A program made the translations under genes and the position numbers. From Hydrogenophilus sp. (GTDB taxonomy: Bacteria; Pseudomonadota; Gammaproteobacteria; Burkholderiales; Rhodocyclaceae): a DNA stretch of 58,911 bases. The number at the start of each line of letters is the position of its first letter. The first letter of the stretch is position 1. The notes beneath the pieces are model-generated. The model saw only the letters and a list, made by a program, of their open reading frames with translations, did no database searches and was not told the origin of the DNA. Where the stretch lies: NCBI GenBank assembly GCA_026416515.1, contig JAOAEZ010000009.1, positions 1-58,911 of the forward strand. The letters are read 5' to 3'. Shown piece after piece: positions 26,722 through 35,112 of the stretch.

Positions 26722-27335
26722 ACGGCAACCTCCTCTCCCGTCCCTCCCTCTACCCGGCGATCCTTCTCGCTGCGGTCGCGCTCATCACCAGCGCGCTCCT
26801 TGCCCTTGCCAATCGATACACCGCCTCGCAGATCGCTGCGGCGGAAGCCCGCGACCTCCAGAGGCTCCTCACCCAAGTACTCCCGCCCGCTTCGTTTGAC
26901 AACGACCTCCTCGCCGACACGTTGACCCTCCCTGACGGCCCGCAAGGGCAACCGGTCACAGTCCATCGCGCGCGGCGCCTGGGCAGAATCGAAGCGGTGA
27001 TTTTCCGAGTCGTCGGGCGAGGGTATGGGGGTCCAATCCTCTGTTTGATGGGAGTCGACCGCGACGGCACCATCCTCGGCGTCCGCGTCATCTCCCACAA
27101 AGAGACCCCCGGGCTCGGCGACAAAATCGAAGCGGCGCGCAGCGACTGGATTCACAGCTTCACCGGTCGTTCACTCGCAAACCCGCCCCCAGCGCGCTGG
27201 AGGGTCAAAAAAGAAGGAGGTGAATTTGACCAATTCACCGGCGCCACGATCACTCCCCGGGCTGTCGTTCACGCCGTTCGCGAAGGGTTAGAGTTCTTTG
27301 CTCGCTACCGTTCCCTACTCCTCCAGGAGGAATAA
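26718..27335 (+). CDS. rnfG: Rnf electron transport complex subunit RnfG
   Basis: Membrane-anchored periplasmic subunit with covalent FMN. One N-terminal helix (~12-32), then a flavin domain ending in DQFTGATITP, where T177 is the expected FMN attachment point for ApbE. The KETPGLGDKIE motif is also present. Length 205 aa; the ATG overlaps the rnfD stop by 4 bases. Confidence 0.96.
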   Translation: MNGNLLSRPSLYPAILLAAVALITSALLALANRYTASQIAAAEARDLQRLLTQVLPPASFDNDLLADTLTLPDGPQGQPVTVHRARRLGRIEAVIFRVVGRGYGGPILCLMGVDRDGTILGVRVISHKETPGLGDKIEAARSDWIHSFTGRSLANPPPARWRVKKEGGEFDQFTGATITPRAVVHAVREGLEFFARYRSLLLQEE

Positions 27336-27338
27336 ATC

Positions 27339-28049
27339 ATGGACTCTGCTATCTCTCGGGTGATGGGCGACGGTCTCTGGCGCAACAACGTCGTCTTCTC
27401 GCAGATGCTCGCCCTCTGTCCCCTTCTTGCGGTGACCACCTCGGCCACCAATGGCTTGGGGATGGGGCTTGCCACCACCGCTGTGTTGATCCTCTCTAAC
27501 CTCATCATCTCTCTCCTGCGGCCCCTGGTGGTCCCTGAAGTGCGCATTCCCGTCTTCATTACGGTGATTGCCACGCTGGTCACCCTCGTCGAAATGGCGC
27601 TTAACGCCTGGTTGCACGAACTCTACCAAGTTTTAGGCCTATTCATCGCGCTTATCGTTGTAAACTGCGCCATTCTCGGTCGGGCGGAAGCCTTTGCCTC
27701 CAAAAATCCCCCCCTTCTCGCTGCCGTTGACGGCTTCGCGATGGGGGTTGGATTCACCATTGCCCTCGTCCTCATCGGCTCAGTTCGGGAAATTTTCGGC
27801 AGTGGCACCCTCTTCAGCGGCGCTTCGCTGCTCCTGGGGCAATCGTTCTCTTTCCTCGAAACCAAGCTCTTTGCCGGCTATGAAGGGTTCCTGCTGATGA
27901 TCCTCCCACCAGGGGCCTTTTTCGCTGTAGGGTTTTTACTCGCCGGCAAGCGGCTCATCGACCGCTGGCTTTTGGAGACCGACGAACTCTCTCGCAAGCA
28001 ATCTGGAACCTCTCCTTCTTTCTCCCCCCCTTCCCCTAAGAAGGAGTGA
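27339..28049 (+). CDS. rnfE: Rnf electron transport complex subunit RnfE
   Basis: Integral membrane partner of RnfA with the same six-helix fold. NNVVFSQMLALCPLLAVTTS and VVNCAILGRAEAFASKN hold the two conserved Cys. A short hydrophilic Ser/Pro tail ends the 236-aa protein. AGGAGGAATAA precedes the ATG, 3 bases after rnfG. Confidence 0.96.
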   Translation: MDSAISRVMGDGLWRNNVVFSQMLALCPLLAVTTSATNGLGMGLATTAVLILSNLIISLLRPLVVPEVRIPVFITVIATLVTLVEMALNAWLHELYQVLGLFIALIVVNCAILGRAEAFASKNPPLLAAVDGFAMGVGFTIALVLIGSVREIFGSGTLFSGASLLLGQSFSFLETKLFAGYEGFLLMILPPGAFFAVGFLLAGKRLIDRWLLETDELSRKQSGTSPSFSPPSPKKE

Positions 28050-28054
28050 AAACA

Positions 28055-28336
28055 ATGCAAATCTCGGTAGCCTACTCCGAACCGAATGACCAAGCCTGGA
28101 TCACTCTCGAAGTCCCTGAAGGGATCACCGTTCAAGAAGCGATTCAACGCTCGGGTATCCTGGAGCGCTTCCCTCACATCAACCTCGCCACATGCAAGGT
28201 AGGCATTTTTGGCAAACTCACCCGTCTCGATGCCCATCCGCAACCGGGCGACCGCATTGAAATCTATCGGCCGCTCATCGCCGACCCCAAAACGGTTCCC
28301 CGTCGACGCGCCATCGCTCACGACGAAGAGGAGTAG
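28055..28336 (+). CDS. rnfH: RnfH family protein
   Basis: Small ubiquitin-like beta-grasp protein (UPF0125/RnfH), often last in rnf operons; its role is not known. LEVPEGITVQEAIQRSGIL and CKVGIFGKLTRLDAHPQPGDRIEIYRPL are family-typical. I prefer the ATG at 28055, spaced 8 bases from AAGGAG, over a GTG at 28046. Its end overlaps the end of draG on the other strand by 19 bases. Confidence 0.92.
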   Translation: MQISVAYSEPNDQAWITLEVPEGITVQEAIQRSGILERFPHINLATCKVGIFGKLTRLDAHPQPGDRIEIYRPLIADPKTVPRRRAIAHDEEE

Positions 28337-29283
28337 TCTCCGCTCTCTTTCGCCGTAACTGCTGGCCCGGAAAGCGGAAAAAGACGGAACCGCCCTTCCA
28401 ATGCCAGTTGTGCCAGCGCGCGCGCCTGTTCGCAGCAACGGCGCCTCACCGTCTGGTCCAACGCCTCCAACCAGCGGCGAGGAATCGCTGCGCTTCCGTA
28501 CACAGCCCCCGCAATCATTCCGCTGATCGCCCCTGTAGTGTCGGCATCGCCGCCGCGATTCACCACATCGATCAACGTCGACGCGAAATCTCGCCCCTGT
28601 GCAAATGCCTGCATCACTGCCACCACGGTATCGACCACATATCCAGACGGATTCAAGCAGCTCCGTCCGGTATAGGCAAACTCTGGGTGGGTAGCCACCA
28701 TCTGCGCTACTGGCCCGTTCAGCAACTCCGCACGGGAAGCTCCCGCCAATGCCCTTTGCGCGATTATTCCTAGCCACTCGCACGCCGCATCCGAAAGAGG
28801 ATGGTGGTGGGTCACTCGCCCCTGCCAACGGCATGCGGCGCGGACGGTCCCCTCATCGCACCCCATCGCGGCGATAGCGACAGGCAACACTCTCATCGCT
28901 GCCCCGTTCCCCGCCGCATAGCTATCATAAGGGACAAGTGGTTCTCCATTGATTCGGAAGTGGACGATCCCACGGCGGACGGTATGGCCCACATCTACCG
29001 GCTTGCCTCGCAACCAACGGTCGAAAGCCCGCGCCACCGCCCAAACATCCAATCCTCCCCGTTCGAGGATCGCCTCGCCCAAAGCCAGATTCATTTCGGT
29101 ATCGTCGGTTACCGCCCCCCGTCGCAATCGCAACCATCCTCCCCCGCGGATCGAATCGTGAACCCCGTACGCTGCTGCGATCTCCTTAGGCGTCATAAAC
29201 TCGACGGTCGCTCCCAGCGCATCCCCCACCGCCAAACCGACGTAGGCTGCTTCCGCGCGTGCGACCCACTCCTGCTCGCTCAC
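28318..29283 (-). CDS. draG: ADP-ribosyl-[dinitrogen reductase] hydrolase DraG
   Basis: Reverses DraT by removing ADP-ribose from the NifH Arg. The binuclear-metal ADP-ribosylglycohydrolase motifs are complete: GLAVGDALGATVEFMT, TDDTEMNLAL, AGNGAAMR, THHHPLSDAA and NRGGDADTTGA. The GTG at 29283 overlaps the nifQ stop (GTGA), giving 321 aa, a little longer than the classical ~295 because of N- and C-terminal tails. It closes the nifB operon rather than sitting beside draT. Confidence 0.95.
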   Translation of the reverse strand: MSEQEWVARAEAAYVGLAVGDALGATVEFMTPKEIAAAYGVHDSIRGGGWLRLRRGAVTDDTEMNLALGEAILERGGLDVWAVARAFDRWLRGKPVDVGHTVRRGIVHFRINGEPLVPYDSYAAGNGAAMRVLPVAIAAMGCDEGTVRAACRWQGRVTHHHPLSDAACEWLGIIAQRALAGASRAELLNGPVAQMVATHPEFAYTGRSCLNPSGYVVDTVVAVMQAFAQGRDFASTLIDVVNRGGDADTTGAISGMIAGAVYGSAAIPRRWLEALDQTVRRRCCEQARALAQLALEGRFRLFPLSGPAVTAKESGDYSSSS

Positions 29284-29891
29284 TCCTCGTTTCCAAAGCA
29301 CATCACGTAATCGCTGCACTGCGCGCACGAAGGCGCTTTACAGAGATAAATTCCCTCGCGTTGACACAACTGCTTATAAAGAAACTTTTTCCACTTCATA
29401 TCGAAAACATTCTTAGCCGCCAATCTCGGAAAATTTACCCACAACAGTTCGTTCAATTCACGGCGGCTCCACAAACCCAAATCCTGCCACAGATGATCGC
29501 CACCCGCGCAGCCGCACGCCACAATCTCAGCGATCCACCGTTCGGAAAGGTCTCTCCCTGCGCCATGCTCGAGAAGCAACGCCACCAGATCGGTCCGTTC
29601 AGGGAAAACCTCTGGCGGAGGCGGTGGGACTCGGCGCGCCCACCGCTCCGCTCCGCTACCGGGAAAATGGCGCGCCACCAGTTCGCTGTACGCCTCCTGG
29701 GGTAAACCCAACCCTGCCGGCATCACTCCAAAGCCCTCTGCCTGGCTAGCGATCATCCGTGCCAAAAACAGATCGTTTGGAAGGCCACGGGCGAACTCAA
29801 GCAACAACGCGCACCGCTCTACCACCGCCGGGGCTGGGAAACCTTGCAAGGTCCTTCCCACGCTCCCTAAGGTTACGGCCACTTCCCGCAT
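29280..29891 (-). CDS. nifQ: Molybdenum-handling protein NifQ
   Basis: Iron-molybdenum cluster protein that donates Mo for FeMo-cofactor synthesis on NifEN. The C-terminal motif CKAPSCAQCSDYVMC is an exact C-x4-C-x2-C-x5-C, the hallmark of NifQ. The N-terminal two thirds are helical with many Leu/Ala. Length 203 aa. It lies 16 bases behind fesII and its stop overlaps the draG start. Confidence 0.94.
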   Translation of the reverse strand: MREVAVTLGSVGRTLQGFPAPAVVERCALLLEFARGLPNDLFLARMIASQAEGFGVMPAGLGLPQEAYSELVARHFPGSGAERWARRVPPPPPEVFPERTDLVALLLEHGAGRDLSERWIAEIVACGCAGGDHLWQDLGLWSRRELNELLWVNFPRLAAKNVFDMKWKKFLYKQLCQREGIYLCKAPSCAQCSDYVMCFGNEE

Positions 29892-29906
29892 CTCCTTTTC
29901 CCTTCT

Positions 29907-30272
29907 CTACTCGTTAGCGCTCGGATACTCCACCAAGATATCCTCATCGCGTAGAACCATCTGGCATGCCAAACGCCACGAGGTATGAGGAATATCATCC
30001 ACTGCCATCGCATCGATCTCTTCTTGGGTAATCTTTCCTAGCTCTTTGAGCACCTTCACCTCTCGTTCGGTCAATGGTCCGCCCATCGGTCCTTTTCGCG
30101 ACAAATTGGTGACCCGCACCAAGCAAGTTCCGCACTGCCCATCCTCGCAGTTGAAATCGATGGGAATATGGTTCTCTTTCGCCAACATCAGCAGCGTTTT
30201 TTTATGGCTTCCTGCCACCGCATAGACAGTTTTATCCTTATGCAATGGACTACTAAACGTCACAAGAGGCAT
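29907..30272 (-). CDS. fesII: [2Fe-2S] Shethna protein II-like ferredoxin (FeSII)
   Basis: Resembles the Azotobacter FeSII protein, which under O2 stress forms an inactive but protected complex with NifH and NifDK. Shared features over 121 aa are the start FSSPLHKDKTVYAVAG, the cluster motif CEDGQCGTCLVRV with a distal Cys in SWRLACQMVLRDEDILVEY, and the Lys/Glu-rich insertion between them that protrudes in FeSII and distinguishes it from ordinary plant-type ferredoxins. The ATG at 30272 has AAAGGAGGAAAA in front. Confidence 0.85.
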   Translation of the reverse strand: MPLVTFSSPLHKDKTVYAVAGSHKKTLLMLAKENHIPIDFNCEDGQCGTCLVRVTNLSRKGPMGGPLTEREVKVLKELGKITQEEIDAMAVDDIPHTSWRLACQMVLRDEDILVEYPSANE

Positions 30273-30298
30273 ATTTTTCCTCCTTTCGCGCACACGTT

Positions 30299-30595
<297 letters not shown>

Positions 30596-30850
30596 TTATC
30601 GAATCGCCCTCTCAGGAAGGATTCCCGTCAGCGAACCCGGCGGGTTTAACGCATTTCCTAGCTCGTCTACGATCGCTCCCTCCACCGGGCAGATGGTCGC
30701 ACACTGAGGCTCATCGAAATCGCCCACACACTCCGTACATCGTCCCGGGTCGATCCAATAGTGAGGCATTCCCGGAACGATCGCCTGGTTGGGACACACC
30801 TCCTCGCACGCCGTGCAATTCACGCACCCATCGACGATCCGTAACGCCAT
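30596..30850 (-). CDS. fdxN: 2[4Fe-4S] ferredoxin behind nifB (FdxN type)
   Basis: Ferredoxin of 84 aa with CVNCTACEEVCPNQAI and CTECVGDFDEPQCATICPVEGAI, the second with the extended spacer seen in nif ferredoxins. FdxN-type proteins encoded right after nifB are thought to donate electrons to NifB or nitrogenase. The C-terminal ~20 residues extend beyond the clusters. It starts 12 bases after the nifB stop. Confidence 0.93.
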   Translation of the reverse strand: MALRIVDGCVNCTACEEVCPNQAIVPGMPHYWIDPGRCTECVGDFDEPQCATICPVEGAIVDELGNALNPPGSLTGILPERAIR

Positions 30851-30862
30851 CGCTCTCTCTTC

Positions 30863-32266
30863 CTATGCAGCTCGAGCGCTTTCTGCACCCCTCCTCAATC
30901 GGCGGCTCGTCTTTAGCTCCGTGTAGATCGCGCGCAGCGCCTCATCGATCGCTACAAAAGCGTACTCGCCGCTGGGCACAATCCCTGCGGCCTCGATCGC
31001 CTCCCACGGGGCGATCCCGATCCGCGCACAAAGAAGCGCATCGCAATCATAAATCGCAGCCAAAACAGCAGCCAGCACCTCCTCCCCCTCCCCGCAGCTT
31101 ATCTCTCCCGAGCAATAGCGGTGGCCGATCGGTCGTACCTCCACTTCGCGGACTTCCTCCTCGTCCACATCGTAGATCCGCAATGCAGTCGCATGGCCGA
31201 AATGCTCATCGACCAACCTTCCATCCCGGCTCGCCACGGCCACGCGGGCAACTCGCCGGCGATCGCCCTCGGCGACCCTCTTCTGTCCTCCATTCCGTCG
31301 AGCGCTAGCTACGAGGGCCTGCACAGAGAACTCCTCATGCCGATCCTCCCCCAGCAAGCCGATCGCATCGGCGCGGCACTGATGGCAATGGCGCATCAAC
31401 ATCATCTCCCCCTCGCACGCTTGCTGCACGCGCCGCAGTTCCTCCTCGGTAGGCCCTCGCTGTCCGGTCAATCCGAAGTAAGTTCCGAACTCAGGTGCCG
31501 AAATCAGCGGCATGATATTCAACAAGAAAGCCCCCAACGACCGCACCCGCCTGGCAACCTCGGGCAAATGATCGTCATTGATACCGGGAATCAACACTGA
31601 GTTTACCTTTACCAATACCCCCCTTTCTGTCAATCGTTCCAACCCCTCCATCTGGCGCTCGAGCAAGACCGCGGCCGCCTCCCTTCCCCTCAATCGCTTA
31701 TGTTTCCAAAAGACCCACGAATAAATTCTCTCAGCCACTGCGGGATCCACGGCGTTGATCGTGATCGTCACATGCTCCACCCCCAGAGCGACGATCTCAG
31801 AGGCCCACTCGGGCAACATCAAGCCATTTGTCGACAAGCACAAGCGCAGATCGGGGAAATGGCGTCGCAACAGACGAAAGGTAGAAAATGTTCGTTTCGG
31901 GTTAGCCAAAGCATCCCCTGGGCCGGCGATTCCCACTACTCGCAACTGGGGAATAGCAGCAACCACTGCCTGCACTTTTGCCACCGCCTCCTCGGGTTGC
32001 AGCACCTCTGAAACCACACCTGGGCGGGACTCGTTGCTGCAATCATACTTTCGATTGCAATAGTGGCACTGGATATTGCATGCGGGAGCAACTGGCAGAT
32101 GCATTCGGGCGAAACGATGATGAGCCTCCTCAGCGTAGCAAGGGTGATCGAACACCTTTTTCCGGATCTCTTCCGGCAAATCTGCCGACGGTTCGCTCCC
32201 GCAGCGCGCGATTCCGCACTGCTTGCTTCCGGCGCGCACCACTGGAATTTCAACCCGCTTACCCAT
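30863..32266 (-). CDS. nifB: FeMo-cofactor biosynthesis radical SAM protein NifB
   Basis: Builds the 8Fe-9S-C core NifB-co using SAM. An N-terminal radical SAM domain has CNIQCHYCNRKYDC (C-x3-C-x2-C) and the AGPGDALANP and STNGLMLP blocks; further Cys/His ligands lie in RHCHQCRADA. A C-terminal NifX-like domain (~345-450, VAVASRDGRLVDEHFGHATALRIY) is fused, as in the long NifB form. I chose the ATG at 32266 after GAGGGAAAA, because the upstream GTG at 32320 overlaps the sigma54 promoter. It heads nifB-fdx-fdx-fesII-nifQ-draG. Confidence 0.97.
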   Translation of the reverse strand: MGKRVEIPVVRAGSKQCGIARCGSEPSADLPEEIRKKVFDHPCYAEEAHHRFARMHLPVAPACNIQCHYCNRKYDCSNESRPGVVSEVLQPEEAVAKVQAVVAAIPQLRVVGIAGPGDALANPKRTFSTFRLLRRHFPDLRLCLSTNGLMLPEWASEIVALGVEHVTITINAVDPAVAERIYSWVFWKHKRLRGREAAAVLLERQMEGLERLTERGVLVKVNSVLIPGINDDHLPEVARRVRSLGAFLLNIMPLISAPEFGTYFGLTGQRGPTEEELRRVQQACEGEMMLMRHCHQCRADAIGLLGEDRHEEFSVQALVASARRNGGQKRVAEGDRRRVARVAVASRDGRLVDEHFGHATALRIYDVDEEEVREVEVRPIGHRYCSGEISCGEGEEVLAAVLAAIYDCDALLCARIGIAPWEAIEAAGIVPSGEYAFVAIDEALRAIYTELKTSRRLRRGAESARAA

Positions 32267-32302
32267 TTTTCCCTCAATGCGATTGAATGCTCCCCCGCTT
32301 AT

Positions 32303-32320
32303 TCGCAAGTTATGTGCCAC
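32303..32320 (-). promoter_or_regulatory. Sigma54 promoter of the nifB operon
   Basis: The minus strand reads TGGCACATAACTTGCG, a near-perfect -24/-12 element with GG and GC 10 bases apart. It is 37 bases from the nifB ATG. Confidence 0.92.
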
Positions 32321-32397
32321 ACATCCCTTCTCTTAGCCGAAGCGGTCGAGTATTTCCCCGCGAGCGGTCGTCGAAAGCACCCATAAACCCACCGAAG

Positions 32398-32413
32398 TGT
32401 CGCAAACCCCACA
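32398..32413. promoter_or_regulatory. NifA site 1 between nifB and the 325-aa gene
   Basis: TGTCGCAAACCCCACA matches TGT-N10-ACA. It is 79 bases from the nifB -24 element and 73 bases from the divergent promoter. Confidence 0.78.
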
Positions 32414-32429
32414 AACGGTTTGCTCCCTC

Positions 32430-32445
32430 TGTCGGGGAAGTCACA
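32430..32445. promoter_or_regulatory. NifA site 2 between nifB and the 325-aa gene
   Basis: TGTCGGGGAAGTCACA matches TGT-N10-ACA. It is 32 bases (about three helical turns) from site 1, so the two would lie on the same DNA face. Confidence 0.75.
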
Positions 32446-32485
32446 AAACCCCTCTCGCCCTCTTGCGCCGATGCTCTCGAGAAAG

Positions 32486-32501
32486 CGGCGCGGTTTTTGC
32501 T
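32486..32501 (+). promoter_or_regulatory. Sigma54-like promoter of the 325-aa gene
   Basis: CGGCGCGGTTTTTGCT keeps GG and GC 10 bases apart and has TTGCT at -12, but CGGCGC instead of TGGCAC at -24, so it is a weaker element. It lies 37 bases before the ATG at 32538. Confidence 0.62.
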
Positions 32502-32537
32502 GGGTCTTTAAATCAATCGCTGCTCGAAGAGGTCTCG

Positions 32538-33515
32538 ATGCGTCTCTCTCCTCTAGACGAACCCACGCTTCACCGCTTTCAAGAAGCGATCGCTGCGCTC
32601 CAACCCCGCCCGCACCACGTCACCCTGCTAGCCGCAGCCGCCGACCTTTTACCTGGCTGTCGTTTACGGCATGCCTATACCCAAGGCGGCTGGCACATCC
32701 CCGGCGGGGTTATTGACGAAGCAGGAAACCGTCTCAGCGACGACCTCGAAGCATGGGCAGAAGGGGAACTTGACGCCTCTGATGGGGACTGGCAACTCTT
32801 TTGGGAGCGACACCGCGACCGGCGGCTCTTAGCCACCCGTTTTCTCGGCACCACTCACTATTTCGTCGCCGACTATGCCGCCGCCTCTGACGCCTTCTAC
32901 CAACTCGAAATCGACGAGCTGCAAGAGGTCGCCGACCGGCCCCTTCTCGACCCCGAGACTCCTCCTGCCGATGTAGTCGACCTCGTCGATCCCCCCTCCC
33001 TCGACCGTCGTTGGCCTATCCAAGTGGTCGGTAGCCCATTCTATCGTTTTCGGCGCCTCCTCGACGCGCGCCGCCTTCACCTCGAAGCCCAAACCACCGA
33101 CCCGATCGCCGCAACGCGCACTCCACTTCCCCGTTTTTTCCGCGAATGGGACGACCTGACCCCGACCGCCAATGCCCACTTCTGCGACCATTGGGTACTC
33201 GACGTCCAAGAACACCTCGACCGTTTCGGCAACTGGCAATGGCATGTCAAACCGATCGCCCGCCGCAATCGTTCGCTCCGTCACTTCCCCTGGCAACTCG
33301 ACCAGCGGGGCGCTGCCCTTGCGGAGCAGCTTACCGCCTTTGACCGCGCTGCCGGCTATCGGGCAGCCTGGTATTTCTGTCTAGTCGCCACCAATCTTAC
33401 CCCCAAAGCCATTGCCCAAACAATTGTCGACGACCACCGTTCAGGCTATGCCTACCTCTCGGAAAAGGAGCGCGCCCTCCTCACCGGCTGGCTGGAAAAC
33501 CCATACTCATTTTAA
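32538..33515 (+). CDS. Unrecognised 325-aa protein divergent from nifB, upstream of nifE
   Basis: I do not recognise this family. The protein is soluble, acidic and rich in aromatic residues, with few Cys ([27 protein letters not shown]). Distinctive blocks are [36 protein letters not shown] and [16 protein letters not shown]. No signal peptide, membrane segment or nucleotide-binding motif is visible. The ATG at 32538 has AGAGG in front. It lies downstream of a sigma54-like promoter and two NifA sites and is followed by nifE, so a nitrogen-fixation role is likely from context only. Confidence 0.8.
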   Translation: MRLSPLDEPTLHRFQEAIAALQPRPHHVTLLAAAADLLPGCRLRHAYTQGGWHIPGGVIDEAGNRLSDDLEAWAEGELDASDGDWQLFWERHRDRRLLATRFLGTTHYFVADYAAASDAFYQLEIDELQEVADRPLLDPETPPADVVDLVDPPSLDRRWPIQVVGSPFYRFRRLLDARRLHLEAQTTDPIAATRTPLPRFFREWDDLTPTANAHFCDHWVLDVQEHLDRFGNWQWHVKPIARRNRSLRHFPWQLDQRGAALAEQLTAFDRAAGYRAAWYFCLVATNLTPKAIAQTIVDDHRSGYAYLSEKERALLTGWLENPYSF

Positions 33516-33562
33516 TTCAACGGCTGACGGTTGTCGGATTGAAGCCAGAAAGGCGCCTTTGT

Positions 33563-33578
33563 TGTGTCGTTTACGACA
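33563..33578. promoter_or_regulatory. NifA upstream activator sequence for nifE (TGT-N10-ACA)
   Basis: TGTGTCGTTTACGACA matches TGT-N10-ACA. It is 54 bases from the nifE -24 element, the shortest UAS-promoter distance in the window. Confidence 0.7.
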
Positions 33579-33631
33579 ATGCCCCCTCTCCCCGACCTCT
33601 CGCTCCCTCTCTTCCTCGGCGCCCCAACGCA

Positions 33632-33648
33632 ATGGCACTGAAATTGCT
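33632..33648 (+). promoter_or_regulatory. Sigma54 promoter of nifENX
   Basis: ATGGCACTGAAATTGCT is a perfect -24/-12 element, 35 bases before the nifE ATG. It also contains an in-frame ATG that I therefore do not take as the nifE start. Confidence 0.92.
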
Positions 33649-33682
33649 CTCCTTCGTTCGAAATCCTCTCGGAGTACGCGCG

Positions 33683-35086
33683 ATGCACCCCAAAGAGATC
33701 GCTGCGCTGTTAGACGAACCCGCCTGTGCCCACAACCACAAAACCAAGTCGGGTTGCTCGAAAACCAAACCGGGAGCCACCGCGGGGGGGTGTGCCTTTG
33801 ACGGCGCGCAAATTACGCTCCTGCCGATCGCCGACGCCGTTCACATCGTTCATGGCCCGATCGCCTGTGCCGGCGCCAGCTGGGACAACCGTGGAACGCG
33901 TTCCTCGGGACCAACCCTCTACCGGATCGGCATGACCACCGACTTAAGCGAAACCGACATCGTCATGGGGCGAAGTGAAAAAAAGCTGATGCATGCGATC
34001 AAAGAAGCGGTTCACCGCTTTTCGCCCCCTGGCATTTTCGTCTATAACACCTGCATTCCGGCGCTTATCGGCGACGATCTCGAAGCGATCTGTCGTGAAG
34101 CGACGCAGCGCTTTGGCGTACTGGTAGTCCCTGTTGATGCTGCCGGTTTTTATGGCACCAAAAATCTTGGCAATCGCCTAGCGGGTGAAGCCCTGCTCCG
34201 GTATGTCATCGGCACCCGCGAGCCCGACCCTCTCCCCCCGGAAGTTGTTCCTCCCGGGATTACTCTTCACACCATCAACCTCATCGGCGAATACAACATC
34301 GCTGGCGAACTCTGGCACATTCTTCCCCTTCTGGACGAGCTAGGCATTCGGGTCCTCTGCACACTAACCGGGGATGCCCGTTTTCGCGAAGTGCAATCGA
34401 TGCACCGTGCCGAGCTCAACATGGTCGTCTGCGCCAAAGCGCTCCTCAACGTAGCCCGCAAGATGAAGGAGCGTTATGGAATTCCCTACTTTGAAGGGAG
34501 CTTCTACGGCATCACGGACACCTCAACCGCGTTGCGCACCATTGCGGCGATGATAGGCGACGCCGATCTCATCGCCCGCGCGGAAGCCCTTATCGCCCGC
34601 GAAGAGGCGAGGATCAATGCCGCTCTCGAACCGTGGCGGAAGCGGCTACGCGGCAAGCGGGCGCTGCTCTACACCGGTGGGGTTAAGTCGTGGTCGATCG
34701 TCTCGGCCCTGCAAGACCTAGGGATGGAGGTCGTCGCCACTGGCACCAACAAATCCACCGAAGAGGACAAAGCGCGCATTCGTGAACTCATGGGCGAAAA
34801 GGCCCGCATGATCACCGACGGAAGTCCTCGAGCGCTCCTGGCAGCAGTAGCTGAGTATCGAGCCGACCTTCTCATCGCCGGGGGCCGCAACATGTACACT
34901 GCGCTAAAAGCCCGCATTCCCTTCCTCGACGTCAACCAAGAGCGGGAATTCGCCTATGCAGGTTACCAAGGGATGCTAGAGCTCGCCCGTCAGCTTGCCC
35001 TCACCCTGGAAAGCCCGATCTGGCCCGTATTGCGGCGTCCTCCCTCCTGGCGCAACAACCTCGTCACCGTTCCTCAAGTCGCCTGA
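33683..35086 (+). CDS. nifE: Nitrogenase FeMo-cofactor scaffold NifE
   Basis: Alpha subunit of the NifEN scaffold where NifB-co receives Mo and homocitrate. It is homologous to NifD. Conserved features are [51 protein letters not shown] and the closing [24 protein letters not shown]. The ATG at 33683 follows GGAG and agrees with other NifE proteins; a longer frame overlaps the promoter. Length 467 aa. Confidence 0.97.
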   Translation: MHPKEIAALLDEPACAHNHKTKSGCSKTKPGATAGGCAFDGAQITLLPIADAVHIVHGPIACAGASWDNRGTRSSGPTLYRIGMTTDLSETDIVMGRSEKKLMHAIKEAVHRFSPPGIFVYNTCIPALIGDDLEAICREATQRFGVLVVPVDAAGFYGTKNLGNRLAGEALLRYVIGTREPDPLPPEVVPPGITLHTINLIGEYNIAGELWHILPLLDELGIRVLCTLTGDARFREVQSMHRAELNMVVCAKALLNVARKMKERYGIPYFEGSFYGITDTSTALRTIAAMIGDADLIARAEALIAREEARINAALEPWRKRLRGKRALLYTGGVKSWSIVSALQDLGMEVVATGTNKSTEEDKARIRELMGEKARMITDGSPRALLAAVAEYRADLLIAGGRNMYTALKARIPFLDVNQEREFAYAGYQGMLELARQLALTLESPIWPVLRRPPSWRNNLVTVPQVA

Positions 35087-35112
35087 AGAGCAAGGATAAA
35101 GGAGCCACTGCA

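Noticed and set aside
32267..32320. Longer N-terminus for NifB from a GTG
   Set aside because: It overlaps the -24/-12 promoter, so it could not be in the message from that promoter.
33539..33682. Longer N-terminus for NifE
   Set aside because: It overlaps the sigma54 promoter and NifA site, and other NifE proteins begin at the chosen Met.
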